DNA of 64,000 nucleotides from an uncultured Thermoguttaceae bacterium. GTDB taxonomy: Bacteria; Planctomycetota; Planctomycetia; Pirellulales; Thermoguttaceae. A program made the translations under genes and the position numbers. The stretch spans positions 62,001 through 126,000 of the forward strand of contig CALKER010000010.1 of assembly GCA_938084835.1 (NCBI GenBank). Reading direction: 5' to 3'. Positions 47,535 through 56,213 of the stretch are shown here, in pieces (position 1 is the stretch's first letter; every line of letters begins with the position of its first letter). The notes below the pieces were generated by a model that did no database searches, was not told where the DNA came from, and saw only the letters and a program-made list of their open reading frames with translations.

Positions 47535-49241
47535 CTAATCAAAGATCCCGTGAAGAAACCATTGGCCAGTATCAAGTTCTCGAAACAACCAGAAACGGTG
47601 GCCTGTGGTAGTTTCGGACCGAAAGTAATCCCGCCGGATGATTTCCCCCCGCCACCAGCCGGTTTCTATTCGTTCCGGTCCCCAGCTCCGGGTCAGTTGG
47701 TAAGGTTTTCCTTTGAGCACAAATTGGATCGGTGCTCCCCAGGGACTGATGGCGATCGTGGCGATAGGTATCGGTTCCTTTAGGAGAGTGGTGGGACGGG
47801 GAAGCCGGCGGGGACGAAAGAATTCCGAATCTTCCGAAGTGTATCCCCTCGCTGACATATTTGGTTCTTTATGGGGGTATCGTGCCTGGGGGAATCGCTT
47901 CGGCAAAGGCAGAGAAGGCCCAAAGCCTGAAAGCGGCGGTCCGGGGATCCAGCTTCGGTCGGGATTCACTTCCCCCGTGAGAACGGGAGAGCACACAGCC
48001 TGCGGACCAAGTCGCGCCCGGAGACGGTCGAGTAATTCTCCCACAGGTCGCGGAGAGTATTCGGAGCCCGGCGTATCTCCGAAAACGAGACAGTGCTGAA
48101 ACCCCTCCACAGGTCCAAATTGAAGTACTTCCAATGTCACCCCCCGGATAGTTCCATGCCAGCGCATGGTTTCCAACCGAAGCTCGATGACGCTGAGGAT
48201 ATGCTTTTTGCACAGAACAGGGCGGGAGAAGAGGAACTCCAGCACACTTTCCCGAGGCTTTGTATCCCGGGGACATTCTCGGGCCAAACGGCAACTGAGG
48301 GCAATGACCCCCTGGTTACGTGCTTCAAGCTCACCGAGAAGAGGCTCGAGTAGGTCTTCGATTGCCTGAAGCACAGAGGGGTAGTCTCCCAGAGGAAATT
48401 CCGGGAGGAATGTCCTGCGGAGGTGGTGTGGCGGAGGAAGAAAGGGAAGCACCTCCGGTACCTGACCTGTGGCTTCCTGCCAGCGGCGCCATATTCCGGG
48501 ACCTAGACGGTATCGGAGCTCTTCCGGGGGGATTTTAAGCAACTGTTCCACCGTATGGATCCCCAGGCGGGAAAGAAGCTCCAGGGTAGGGGAATCCAAG
48601 CGAAGGGCACCGACCGGTAAAGGGCACAAAGCCTCTGTGGTCTTACCGGGAGGGACTATTTCCAGAGCATCATCTTCCGCACCAGGCCTGGAGGGAAAAA
48701 GACTTTTCCCGTAGAAGGCTACGGCCCACGCACCGGTGGGGGTATCTGCCACGGCAAGGCGAAACCGAAGCCCCAGTTGGTGAAGAGCGCGAGCCACCTT
48801 TCGACAAAGGGCTTCCTCGCTCCCGAAGTACCGGGTTGTGCCTGTCACGTCCAGAAATAAGGCAGCATGAACCTCTTCAGGACCAACGGCTACATGAGGC
48901 GAAAATTGTTGGCAGAAATATCCCAAGGCTTGGAGGTATTGGCGGTCTGTGTGTGGATCTCGCGCTTGCCACTGAACCAGCTGCGGGCCTGCCAGGGCAA
49001 GAGCTTCTGCCAAGGGCATCCCTGGGCAGATGCCGAGTTCTTCGGCGCGGGGGCAGGAAACCACCACCCGGGCTACTCCCCCCCGGTGATCCCAGACCAC
49101 CACCGGCGCCGGTGGCTCGTTGGGAGGAAGATGCCGAGGGCCCCCGGGGTGGATATGACCTTCAGGCCCTAGCAAACCTTCCACCCGTAACCGCTGCACG
49201 GGCCAGCGGGGAAACACTATCCCAAGAACCCGTCCACTCAT
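47535..49241 (-). CDS. imuB: ImuB, Y-family polymerase-like mutasome protein
   Basis: A 568-residue Y-family polymerase homologue. It begins SGRVLGIVFPRWPVQRLRVEG, where true Y polymerases have an aspartate-containing strand, so the catalytic acid is missing, as is usual for ImuB. Further Y-family features are GMPLAEALAL, LFLDVTGTTRYFGSEEALCRKVARAL, AVADTPTGAWAVA and an HhH-like region LSRLGIHTVEQLLKIPPEELRYRLG. It acts as the hub linking DnaE2, the sliding clamp and ImuA in SOS mutagenesis. Its start overlaps the 3' end of imuA by 80 bp, so the two are translationally coupled. Confidence 0.93.
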   Translation of the reverse strand: MSGRVLGIVFPRWPVQRLRVEGLLGPEGHIHPGGPRHLPPNEPPAPVVVWDHRGGVARVVVSCPRAEELGICPGMPLAEALALAGPQLVQWQARDPHTDRQYLQALGYFCQQFSPHVAVGPEEVHAALFLDVTGTTRYFGSEEALCRKVARALHQLGLRFRLAVADTPTGAWAVAFYGKSLFPSRPGAEDDALEIVPPGKTTEALCPLPVGALRLDSPTLELLSRLGIHTVEQLLKIPPEELRYRLGPGIWRRWQEATGQVPEVLPFLPPPHHLRRTFLPEFPLGDYPSVLQAIEDLLEPLLGELEARNQGVIALSCRLARECPRDTKPRESVLEFLFSRPVLCKKHILSVIELRLETMRWHGTIRGVTLEVLQFGPVEGFQHCLVFGDTPGSEYSPRPVGELLDRLRARLGPQAVCSPVLTGEVNPDRSWIPGPPLSGFGPSLPLPKRFPQARYPHKEPNMSARGYTSEDSEFFRPRRLPRPTTLLKEPIPIATIAISPWGAPIQFVLKGKPYQLTRSWGPERIETGWWRGEIIRRDYFRSETTTGHRFWLFRELDTGQWFLHGIFD

Positions 49242-50031
49242 TCCAGCTCAGCTCCACTTTTGGCTTGTCCGGTAAGAGGTGGCCGCGCGACCGATGAAGC
49301 TCAATTCGCCACTGCCACTGGTCTTCTGAACCCTGGGAAGATAGGGGAGAGACAATCAATTGGAGATCTGACCACGAAGGTCCTTTTCCTGAAAGATAGC
49401 TACGAAAGAAAAAGCCGATTGCACCGCTTTGCTCTGCTGCCAGCTGGAAACGACGAGCCACAGCTGGTGAATACGGGGGCACATCGGCCCATACCACTAT
49501 CCCTTTGCCTGTACGCAAGATCTGATCGATTGTCCAGATAGTGTCTTTAGTACTTTGCGGATAAAGGACCACGATAGCTTGGGGAGGAATTCCGGTCTCT
49601 ATGGCTGCGGGGGGATAAAACCGCCGATGGGGATCGACGACAAAGAGGATGGCTCCTTTGGTAATTGCAGGTCTCACCGTGGCCAGAGCTATCTTCTTGG
49701 CTCCGGCGCCCTCTCCTAAAGCTACCCATTCCACGATGGTGCCCCATCGCCATCCATGGTGGGGGAGTAGGGTGTCCAGCAAAGGGCACCCGGTGGAGAT
49801 GGCTGGCTCGCCCTGGGCTGGTCGCCACTGCGATTGGCAGCGAAGGATGGCCTCTCGGAGTTGAGCCACAAGCTCCTGGTTCTTCTGCCTTAAAGTGGAC
49901 GAATTTTCACTATCATGATAACCACAGGTATTTTCCGCGGCCTTCGAAAAGCGGAGCCCATTAGCCCAGGGCCGGAGTCCCAGAGGAGTTTCCACAGAAT
50001 CTTGATGATGAAAACTCGGCAGAAACCTCAT
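49162..50031 (-). CDS. imuA: ImuA, RecA-like mutasome accessory protein
   Basis: A 289-residue protein related to RecA/SulA. A non-conserved ~45-residue N-terminus is followed by a region with STGCPLLDTLLPHHGWRWGTIVEW, the RecA-like fold entrance typical of ImuA. The canonical Walker A is not conserved. Then come ILFVVDPHRRFYPPAAIETGI and a variable C-terminus. It is the first gene of an imuA-imuB-dnaE2 cassette that makes an error-prone translesion mutasome. The ATG at 50031 follows GGAGG at 50041-50045. A sigma70-like promoter overlapped by a 12-bp repeat sits directly upstream. Confidence 0.9.
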   Translation of the reverse strand: MRFLPSFHHQDSVETPLGLRPWANGLRFSKAAENTCGYHDSENSSTLRQKNQELVAQLREAILRCQSQWRPAQGEPAISTGCPLLDTLLPHHGWRWGTIVEWVALGEGAGAKKIALATVRPAITKGAILFVVDPHRRFYPPAAIETGIPPQAIVVLYPQSTKDTIWTIDQILRTGKGIVVWADVPPYSPAVARRFQLAAEQSGAIGFFFRSYLSGKGPSWSDLQLIVSPLSSQGSEDQWQWRIELHRSRGHLLPDKPKVELSWNEWTGSWDSVSPLARAAVTGGRFARA

Positions 50032-50051
50032 TGTAGCAAACCTCCGCTGAA

Positions 50052-50080
50052 AATGTACATTAGTATATCTACCATGTCAA
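50052..50080 (-). promoter_or_regulatory. predicted sigma70 promoter of imuAB
   Basis: On the minus strand, TTGACA (50075-50080) and TACATT (50052-50057) are 17 bases apart. The leader to the ATG at 50031 would be very short and start at or next to the GGAGG. The -10 lies inside the 12-bp motif TACTAATGTACA, as expected for a repressor site. Confidence 0.6.
50054..50065. promoter_or_regulatory. candidate SOS (LexA-type) operator, copy 1
   Basis: TGTACATTAGTA, overlapping the -10 of the imuA promoter. An identical copy lies at 50130-50141. The GTAC-x4-GTA(C/T) architecture is unlike the E. coli (CTGT-N8-ACAG) or Bacillus (GAAC-N4-GTTC) LexA sites. Confidence 0.5.
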
Positions 50081-50129
50081 TGCCTAAAGATGAATATTTT
50101 TTCACTATTTTTGCTTACTCTCCCAAAGG

Positions 50130-50141
50130 TGTACATTAGTA
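50130..50141. promoter_or_regulatory. candidate SOS (LexA-type) operator, copy 2
   Basis: A second exact copy of TGTACATTAGTA, 76 bp from copy 1, here extended to GTACATTAGTAC, which places two GTAC half sites 4 bases apart. It could regulate imuA at a distance or the divergent gene at 50447. Confidence 0.45.
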
Positions 50142-50446
50142 CCATACAGTGAAAATAACCGTCCGTGGGTCGGTGAAGACCAAGTCGGTGTTACCTCCTC
50201 TCGCAAATCCCGAATTTCCTCACGCTTCTTTTTTGCCGGCCCGCCCTCTTACCGTCTGCCTCCTGTGGTCCCGGTTGCCGAGCGGGTATAATCCTTCCCA
50301 CTTCCTGGCGAACAAAAGCCGGGGCTTTTATCGAGAGTGGAGCCCTGAGGCGTCAGCGATTTTTCCACGGGCTCCCGTAAGAGTATTGACTTCCGAATAC
50401 CTTCCCGGAGGCTGCACAGGTTCCTGCTTGCCATAGGATCGGATCC

Positions 50447-51505
50447 GTGCGAAATCCCATAATTACAGATCTTGAGCTATTTTTGGTGGAAAGCCCGGCG
50501 AGCGAGGTGGGACCCCCGCTGCGGACTGTACTTTTTCGCTTGGTAAGCGACGTAGAAGCCGAGGGATGGGGAGAGGCACAACTCGCATGGCGGGCGACAG
50601 AGCTCACAGTGCGGCGAGAGATGTTGCTCAATGTTCTTGCTGGCCGCAGTGTCTTCGACCTGGAAGAGTTGAGTGAAATCCCCTCGCTTCGCCCTGCGGC
50701 AGTCCGGTGTGGAATTGAGCTAGCTTGTTGGGACTTGGTGGGTCGATTTCTCGGGCAGCCGGTCTGCCGGCTCCTTGGAGGGGAATATCGGCACTATGTT
50801 CCGCTTGCCGTGCGACTCCCGCGGGATCCTTCCTACTTGGCCCAGACGGCATTAGAGCTGCTCCACCAGGGATTTGACACTCAGATCCTTTCCAGTTCTG
50901 GGCAAGTGGAACGCGACGCTGATTCGGTACGGCTTCTCAACGAGTTGAGTCGCGGCCGAATTCGCCTGCGGTTAGACGGTGCCGGCTTGTTCTCCTGGGA
51001 AAGCTGCCGACAAATAAGCGAGCTCCTGGAGGACCAGGGGCTGGAGTGTTTTATCGATCCTTTACGCGATTTCGACCTTGCGCAGATGGCCTCCTTGGGA
51101 AGGCAGACGGAACTGCCGCTGGCGGCATGGCGGTCGGTGAATAATCCCAAGGATGTGATGGCCATTGTTCGCGCCGGAGCCGCCCGTATGGTGGTCATTG
51201 AGCTGCAACGGGTAGGTGGGATTCTTCCCGCCCGTTATTGTGCCGCGGTGGCCCGCTCTGGGGGCTTGGAGGTAGCTCTAGCCAGTGGGCCATCACTGGG
51301 CATTGCTGCTGCCGCGTTGCTCCACTTGGCGGCTGCAAGCCCAGTTTTCGCCGGATGCAATGAATGTGGCTATTTTTCCATTCGCGATGATGTCCTGGCC
51401 CGACCCCTCGAGCGGGTCCAAGGGTTGGGGCGCATTCCATTGGAGCCAGGTTTCGGGATTACTGTCGACCGAAACAAATTGGAGGCGATTCAGGTATCTT
51501 TTTAA
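50447..51505 (+). CDS. enolase-superfamily (mandelate racemase/muconate lactonizing enzyme-like) protein with altered active site
   Basis: A 352-residue protein with the MR/MLE fold: capping domain with DVEAEGWGEAQLAWRA, then RCGIELACWDLVGRFLGQPVCRLLGG and the barrel with LRLDGAGLFSWESCRQISELLEDQ and VVIELQRVGGI. Catalytic residues are largely missing. The KxK position reads TQI (145-147). The first metal ligand may be D177, but the second reads D204 instead of Glu, and the third, expected after PLAA, reads W228-R229. So it may bind no metal or do different chemistry. The start is a GTG at 50447. It is divergent from imuA and followed 169 bp later by a MoxR-like gene. Confidence 0.8.
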   Translation: MRNPIITDLELFLVESPASEVGPPLRTVLFRLVSDVEAEGWGEAQLAWRATELTVRREMLLNVLAGRSVFDLEELSEIPSLRPAAVRCGIELACWDLVGRFLGQPVCRLLGGEYRHYVPLAVRLPRDPSYLAQTALELLHQGFDTQILSSSGQVERDADSVRLLNELSRGRIRLRLDGAGLFSWESCRQISELLEDQGLECFIDPLRDFDLAQMASLGRQTELPLAAWRSVNNPKDVMAIVRAGAARMVVIELQRVGGILPARYCAAVARSGGLEVALASGPSLGIAAAALLHLAAASPVFAGCNECGYFSIRDDVLARPLERVQGLGRIPLEPGFGITVDRNKLEAIQVSF

Positions 51506-51674
51506 AAGAGCCCAGTTTTAAAAACGTAAGCTTGGGGCACGGGGGTCGGCTACAAAAGGCTGCGCCTGAGGAGGCGCGATTAACGGCTGTTCCCTCGGTC
51601 AGGGAAACTGATCGGCTTTCGGTATTTGGTGGGTTAGTGCCAAAGTCCTCCAATTGACCCGGTGATTATCACGT

Positions 51675-52733
51675 GTGCCTGAAATTGCGTGTAGGATGGA
51701 GAAAATGTTTCCCGAATCTGCGTTAGAGAACGCAATCGAGCGCTGCGCCACAACCTGCCAGCGGTTAGCTACTCTTATCGGCGAGCGGGTCCTCGGGCAA
51801 TCGGCGCTCATCGAGCAAGTGCTCACCGCATGCTTGGCTCAGGGCCATATTCTGGTCGAGGGGGCATCTGGTGTGGGGAGAGGTCTGATCGTGGCGACAC
51901 TGGCTAAAGCGATTCAAGGGAGCTTTCGCCAAATTTTCCTCACTCCTGACTTGGTGGCCGTTGATTTGGTCGGTCGGGAGGTTTTTGTGGAGGAGCTGGA
52001 CACCGGGCAACGTCGGCCGCAGCTTGAGCCGGGACCTATCTTTGCCAATTTTGTCGTCGTGAGGGACATCCATTTCACCATGCCCCGGATTCAATCGCTA
52101 CTGATGGAAGCCTTGGAAACCGGCAGAGTGACGGTGGGCGGGAAACCTCGCGAGCTGCCAAGGCCATTTTTTGTGCTCGCCACCCAAAATCCCGCTATGG
52201 AACAGGAGGTTCACCCGCTTTCGTATGAACATTTGGATAGATTCCTATTCTTTGTTAAGGCTGACTATCCTTCGGCCATTGACGAATGGCGCATTGCTCA
52301 AGCGGTATCCGGAAAGCTGCCGGATCCGGAGCCTATTCTTACGGTGGGGGAGTGGCAACATTTTGGCAAGCTTGTGGACCAGATCAGGTTTCCGGAAGAC
52401 CTTTTAGGTTATGCATGGGCGTTGGTCCGAGCGTCGCGGCCTCGCGCTGCGGACTCGCCGGATTTCGTCGACCGTTGGGTGGCAGCCGGCGCTAGTACCC
52501 GCGGGCTAGTGGCCTTCGTGCGGGCGGCCAAAGCGCGGGCTCTGCTCTGCGGAAGAGGATCGGTGGCACTGGAAGACGTCCATGCTGTAGTTAAACCCAC
52601 CCTTCGTCACCGAATTGCTCCCAACGAAGCAGCTCAAGCGCAGGCCCTTAGCTCCGATGCTTTGATCGACATGATCATGGAAGCTGTACCGCCCGGTCGC
52701 CTCTACCCACCACCCGATTTAAAAACTAGTTAG
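51675..52733 (+). CDS. MoxR-family AAA protein with degenerate ATP-binding motifs
   Basis: A 352-residue MoxR/RavA-type AAA protein. It keeps family hallmarks: GERVLGQSALIEQVLTACLAQGHILVEG, LTPDLVAVDLVGREVF, EPGPIFANF, ATQNPAMEQE (sensor 1, 169-178) and LDRFLF (187-192). But the P-loop reads GASGVGRG (63-70) where GxxGxGKT is expected, with Arg for Lys and Gly for Thr. The Walker B region reads VVVRDIHF (127-134) where ADEINR is normal, so the catalytic Glu is lost. It may be a non-hydrolysing member or scaffold. MoxR proteins normally sit beside DUF58/VWA genes; none is here. The start GTG at 51675 is uncertain; ATGs at 51696 and 51705 are alternatives. Confidence 0.82.
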   Translation: MPEIACRMEKMFPESALENAIERCATTCQRLATLIGERVLGQSALIEQVLTACLAQGHILVEGASGVGRGLIVATLAKAIQGSFRQIFLTPDLVAVDLVGREVFVEELDTGQRRPQLEPGPIFANFVVVRDIHFTMPRIQSLLMEALETGRVTVGGKPRELPRPFFVLATQNPAMEQEVHPLSYEHLDRFLFFVKADYPSAIDEWRIAQAVSGKLPDPEPILTVGEWQHFGKLVDQIRFPEDLLGYAWALVRASRPRAADSPDFVDRWVAAGASTRGLVAFVRAAKARALLCGRGSVALEDVHAVVKPTLRHRIAPNEAAQAQALSSDALIDMIMEAVPPGRLYPPPDLKTS

Positions 52734-52950
52734 GAACAGGCAACATAAAGTCAAAAACTCTAAGGCGGCAAGAGGTTTTCAAAAGCTACCGAAAATACAA
52801 GAAGGAGCTGTATGGGAGTCTCGTAGAGGTGACACCCGCCAGCAACGGGATGTTTCCGGTTGACCACTCATCTTGCTACAAAGGTTTTTTTCTGTATTAG
52901 CGGCCGGTGCAAGCCCACACAGCAAACCATCTGTGGGCCGAGAGGGTCCT

Positions 52951-54375
52951 TTAGCGTAGAAGCCGACTGACGGCCAGCGTAAACACCATAAGGACAAGGG
53001 GTAATACCACGAAAAGGAGAACGGCGAAAACTGGCGCTTGCTGGGACGAGGTTTGCCGGATTGTGGATACTTCGAAGTTTCTGTGGGGCGAAGGCAGAGC
53101 CACAGGAGTAGCTGTTGGCCGGATCTCCCGCTGCTTTACCCCGATCTCGCTTTGGGCAGGGACTGGAGCTGGCTCGCCGCTGGACGACCACGTTGTTACC
53201 TCTTGGGAGGACGTTGCTGTTAACACTGACCCGCTGTGAACCTTTTGGGGAGCAACTGGCGGGGGTGCTACCTCTGACGGAGTTGAAGTCCTCCTTCGAT
53301 GTTGCTCGTAAATGACCACGGCATACTCACCCGGTAGCACGCTGGGATCAACCCACGGTCCCAGGCGAAGGAGGACTTCGTGGGCAGAGGCCAATCGGTC
53401 TTGTGGATCTTTGGCCATCATCTCCTGAATAATGTCGATAAATTCCCGGGATAGACGGGGGTTCAACTCCTGAGGATCCCGCGGTTGTTTTTCTAGATGG
53501 GCTCGCAATTTTTCTTCGGTTGTCCCCTCCGGGTAGGGTACCCGGCCTGTCACTGCGTAATATAGGGTGCATCCCAGGGAATAGATATCCCACGCAGGTT
53601 TGGGATCCCAGGGAGCCTGAATATGATCGGGCGCAAGGTAGTCTACAGTGCCGGCGATTTTCACCTGACGAGTTTGCAACAATTCCTCCCCAAAAAGGGA
53701 GCTGGCAAACCCCAGGTCGGAAAGTTTGGCCCAGCCTTCAGGTGTGACAAGTACGTTACCCGGTTTAACGTCCCTGTGCACCAGACCACGTCGATGCGCA
53801 TAGTCGAGGGCCAGAGCTATTTGCGCGATGATAGTAGCTGCCTGATTTTCACCTAAGGGTCCGCTAGCTTGCACAAAGCGGCGGAGGTCGAGACCGGGGA
53901 CATATTCCAGTACCAGGTAGTAAACACCGCCATCCCAACCTGCATCAAGCGCCCTAACCAAATTTGGATGGTCCAGCGCCGCCAGTGTGCGGATTTCCCG
54001 AAGAAATCGCTCGATGCGTTCTGGCGTGGCTCGATCTCGCGGCAAAACCTTAAGAGCCACTTCGCGCCCCAGGAGTTCATGTACACCTTTAAACACCTGT
54101 CCGCCGCCACCACGGCCCAAGCCGTCGACAACTCGGTAGGCACCCAAAGTGAATTTTGTGCGCCCTTCAAGAAGTTGTTTTACTTGCCATGGATTGAGCC
54201 ACCCACGGGCAACGGCCTCTTCCCCAAGTAATTCGCCTCGAACCCGGGGATCTTCAGGCAGCTCCCCGCCGGAACGGGCGCGCACAGCCTCGGCCAACTC
54301 GCTCAATTGCTCGGCACTAAGGAGACCGGAGAGCGTCGCACATTGCTCAAAATTTAGCCGCGGTTGCTCCGACAC
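52951..54375 (-). CDS. Ser/Thr protein kinase with C-terminal membrane anchor
   Basis: A 474-residue PknB-like kinase. The first ~85 residues are a non-catalytic helical region (ATLSGLLSAEQLSELAEAVRAR, RGWLNPWQVKQLLEGR) found before planctomycete kinases. The catalytic domain (about 90-345) has LGRGGGGQVFKG, VALKVLP, HRDVKPGNVLVT (catalytic loop), SDLGF in place of DFG, GTVDYLAPDHI in place of APE and WDIYSLGCTLYYAVTG. A Pro/Ser/Thr-rich linker then leads to one membrane helix (APVFAVLLFVVLPLVLMVFTLAVSRLL) at the very end, so the kinase faces the cytoplasm. The frame opens at a TTG at 54408; the GTG at 54375 follows TGGGGGTG. It is convergent with the MoxR-like gene. Confidence 0.92.
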   Translation of the reverse strand: MSEQPRLNFEQCATLSGLLSAEQLSELAEAVRARSGGELPEDPRVRGELLGEEAVARGWLNPWQVKQLLEGRTKFTLGAYRVVDGLGRGGGGQVFKGVHELLGREVALKVLPRDRATPERIERFLREIRTLAALDHPNLVRALDAGWDGGVYYLVLEYVPGLDLRRFVQASGPLGENQAATIIAQIALALDYAHRRGLVHRDVKPGNVLVTPEGWAKLSDLGFASSLFGEELLQTRQVKIAGTVDYLAPDHIQAPWDPKPAWDIYSLGCTLYYAVTGRVPYPEGTTEEKLRAHLEKQPRDPQELNPRLSREFIDIIQEMMAKDPQDRLASAHEVLLRLGPWVDPSVLPGEYAVVIYEQHRRRTSTPSEVAPPPVAPQKVHSGSVLTATSSQEVTTWSSSGEPAPVPAQSEIGVKQREIRPTATPVALPSPHRNFEVSTIRQTSSQQAPVFAVLLFVVLPLVLMVFTLAVSRLLR

Positions 54376-54863
54376 GTGCGCACCCCCAGATCTTAACACC
54401 CCCGGCAAATGCGTGCTTTAGCGAATATGATGCAGAAGGATTAGCCTTCCTGATATTTGTGTTTCCTCAAATAAATTCGGTAATAAATTTGGTTCTTTTC
54501 CAATGAAGGTGTGGTGGAGAGCATGTGGCGGGTGTTCCGCTGGCAAGGCCACCCAACAAAAATTGTGGTTTTCCAAGAGACCTGTCGAGCTTGCCCCCTA
54601 GGCCAATTCTAATTTTCTGGTCGGGAAACGGATTTGTGCTCACAGGAAGTCCGCGACTGGAATTGCCTCCCCGGAGGGCGGGGCTACATGCTTTCGTTTA
54701 TTTCTTGGCCTTTTTTGCAATCCCAGTGCCGGCGGGCCGAAATCTCAAAGTTTGAGCCTAGGATATCTCGGCCTCGTTCGCGGGGGCACTCTCACGGGTC
54801 GGTAGCCGAATAACCTGGCTCGCAAATGCCCTCCAAGTTTGACACCCCCATGTAATCGTTGCC
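54376..54863. other. gene-free spacer upstream of the kinase
   Basis: About 490 bp. Near 54471-54490 the words AATAAATTCGG and AATAAATTTGG occur in tandem. A plus-strand frame at 54525-54755 has no family features. Confidence 0.4.
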
Positions 54864-55718
54864 TTAATGGCAGGGGGCTTCTCCGAGGTGAATCTCAACG
54901 ATCTTGAAGGCCCCCCTGGCGGGTGAAAAAATTTTCCGACCTAGACGAAACCAAAGCGGAAAGCGATGTAAGTGCCGATCGTAGTAAGGTGAGTCCCCAA
55001 ACCCTATCCAACGAACGACCCGTACCCCTCCGATACGCTTTTGCCAACGATCGACCCGGCCTAGACTCCAAATCAAATCGCTTGTTCGCACAGGATGGCG
55101 CCACCGCGAGTACCATAAAAACCAGGGAGACTGCGCATCGAAGATAAGACGACTTCCGGCAAACTCGCTTGCCAGTCGACACAAGAGTGCCATCAGCGTG
55201 TTATCATCGAAAAAGTAGAATACTCCCTCCGCAAGGAAAAGGATCGGACTACAGCAGTCTTTCTTTACTGTGATCATCCACTCTGGCTCAAGAATCGAAC
55301 AGCCTAGAAGCCTGCGGCGAGGATGCTCGGGGAAAAAGTGTCTCCTTATTGCCGCTACCTCTGGAAGATCGATATCCCACCACAACACCTCCCCGTTATC
55401 CAACCGTTCGAAGCGGGTATCCAACCCGGCCCCGATTTCCACCACCGGCCCTTTGGGGTGATTTTTCAGCCATTCGTTCGCTAGGCGGTCAAAGATTGCC
55501 GCCCGGGAGCAATAGCCCACCGGACTAACGCCCCGCTTGACAAACCGCCGGAAATCGTAATCAAGTTGCGAGACGATTGACTGCGCTTTTGGATCCCGCA
55601 GAATAGCATCGGGACGATCTGTTTCGACTGCTCGCGCCCAAAGGGGCATAAGGAGAGTTTCGCTCGCCCCGCGAAGCGATTCAACCGATAATTTTCCTGT
55701 CAAGGGAACCTGATCCAT
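54864..55718 (-). CDS. LCMT-family SAM-dependent O-methyltransferase
   Basis: A 284-residue methyltransferase of the leucine carboxyl methyltransferase/Ppm1-Tcm-type group. VVEIGAGLDTRFERLDNGEVLWWDIDLPEVAAIR (92-125) is the SAM-binding region, with the typical GAGLDTR motif, followed by PILFLAEGVFYFF. Members of this family methylate carboxyl or hydroxyl groups of small molecules, often polyketides; the substrate here is unknown, and no biosynthetic cluster surrounds it. The frame extends up to a TTG at 55757; a GTG at 55736 (preceded by AAAGGA) is an alternative to the ATG at 55718 used here. Confidence 0.85.
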   Translation of the reverse strand: MDQVPLTGKLSVESLRGASETLLMPLWARAVETDRPDAILRDPKAQSIVSQLDYDFRRFVKRGVSPVGYCSRAAIFDRLANEWLKNHPKGPVVEIGAGLDTRFERLDNGEVLWWDIDLPEVAAIRRHFFPEHPRRRLLGCSILEPEWMITVKKDCCSPILFLAEGVFYFFDDNTLMALLCRLASEFAGSRLIFDAQSPWFLWYSRWRHPVRTSDLIWSLGRVDRWQKRIGGVRVVRWIGFGDSPYYDRHLHRFPLWFRLGRKIFSPARGAFKIVEIHLGEAPCH

Positions 55719-56209
55719 GGAAACCACGACCCTCACCAGGTCGTATCCTTTAATCAAACTCTTTGGCCACTAAACTCTTCTTTAACTATGCCTGCCAAGT
55801 TATTGATTGATTTTTAGGCTTCAAAGTTGTGTTTTAGGCAAAAAGGCCGACCTGGAGGTCGAAGGGGTCGATGGAAGAACCCGCGACCAACTCACCGGCA
55901 GCAAATGATGCGCCGGTTGTTCCAGGTGATTAGTGCCCACGGAGATTGGCAAATTGGTGTGGCTTGGCTCCGGTACGCCAATCTTTCAAGCTGAATCAAT
56001 CGCCCCCGATCATAAAGCCAGGTCAAATTCACTCAAGCCGGCCAAACTATGCGGGACCTGTTCCACAGGCCAACCTCGAAAACTAATAGGACCCCCGGTC
56101 CGACACATTTCCGTTGCCGACTATCTGAAAAACCATTCGGTCAATCTCTTGGAAATCGAATCATCTAGGTGATCAAGGAAATTTAATCATGGTGATCACG
56201 GAGACCGAA
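55719..56209. other. spacer between methyltransferase and Gfo/Idh genes
   Basis: About 490 bp. Short tandem imperfect repeats (three GAATCAT/TAATCAT words, two GGTGATCA) fill 56150-56213, just after the oxidoreductase stop. A 79-codon plus frame is rejected as a gene. Confidence 0.4.
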
Positions 56210-56213
56210 TCAT
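56150..56213. repeat. short imperfect direct repeats
   Basis: Units of about 24-26 bp, roughly GGAAAT-x2-AATCAT-(x3)-GGTGATCA, occur twice with a partial third ending GAATCAT, which runs into the 3' end of the oxidoreductase gene. Possibly replication slippage. Confidence 0.5.

Larger units (their letters stand above)
50032..50446. other. divergent region between imuA and the enolase-superfamily gene
   Basis: 415 bp. It holds the imu promoter and two identical 12-bp motifs (listed separately), and a TATAAT at 50287-50292 (plus strand) that could serve the gene at 50447, though no -35 is clear. Confidence 0.5.

Noticed and set aside
55933..56172. 79-codon plus frame before the Gfo/Idh gene end
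   Set aside because: No family features, and its end runs into the local direct repeats.
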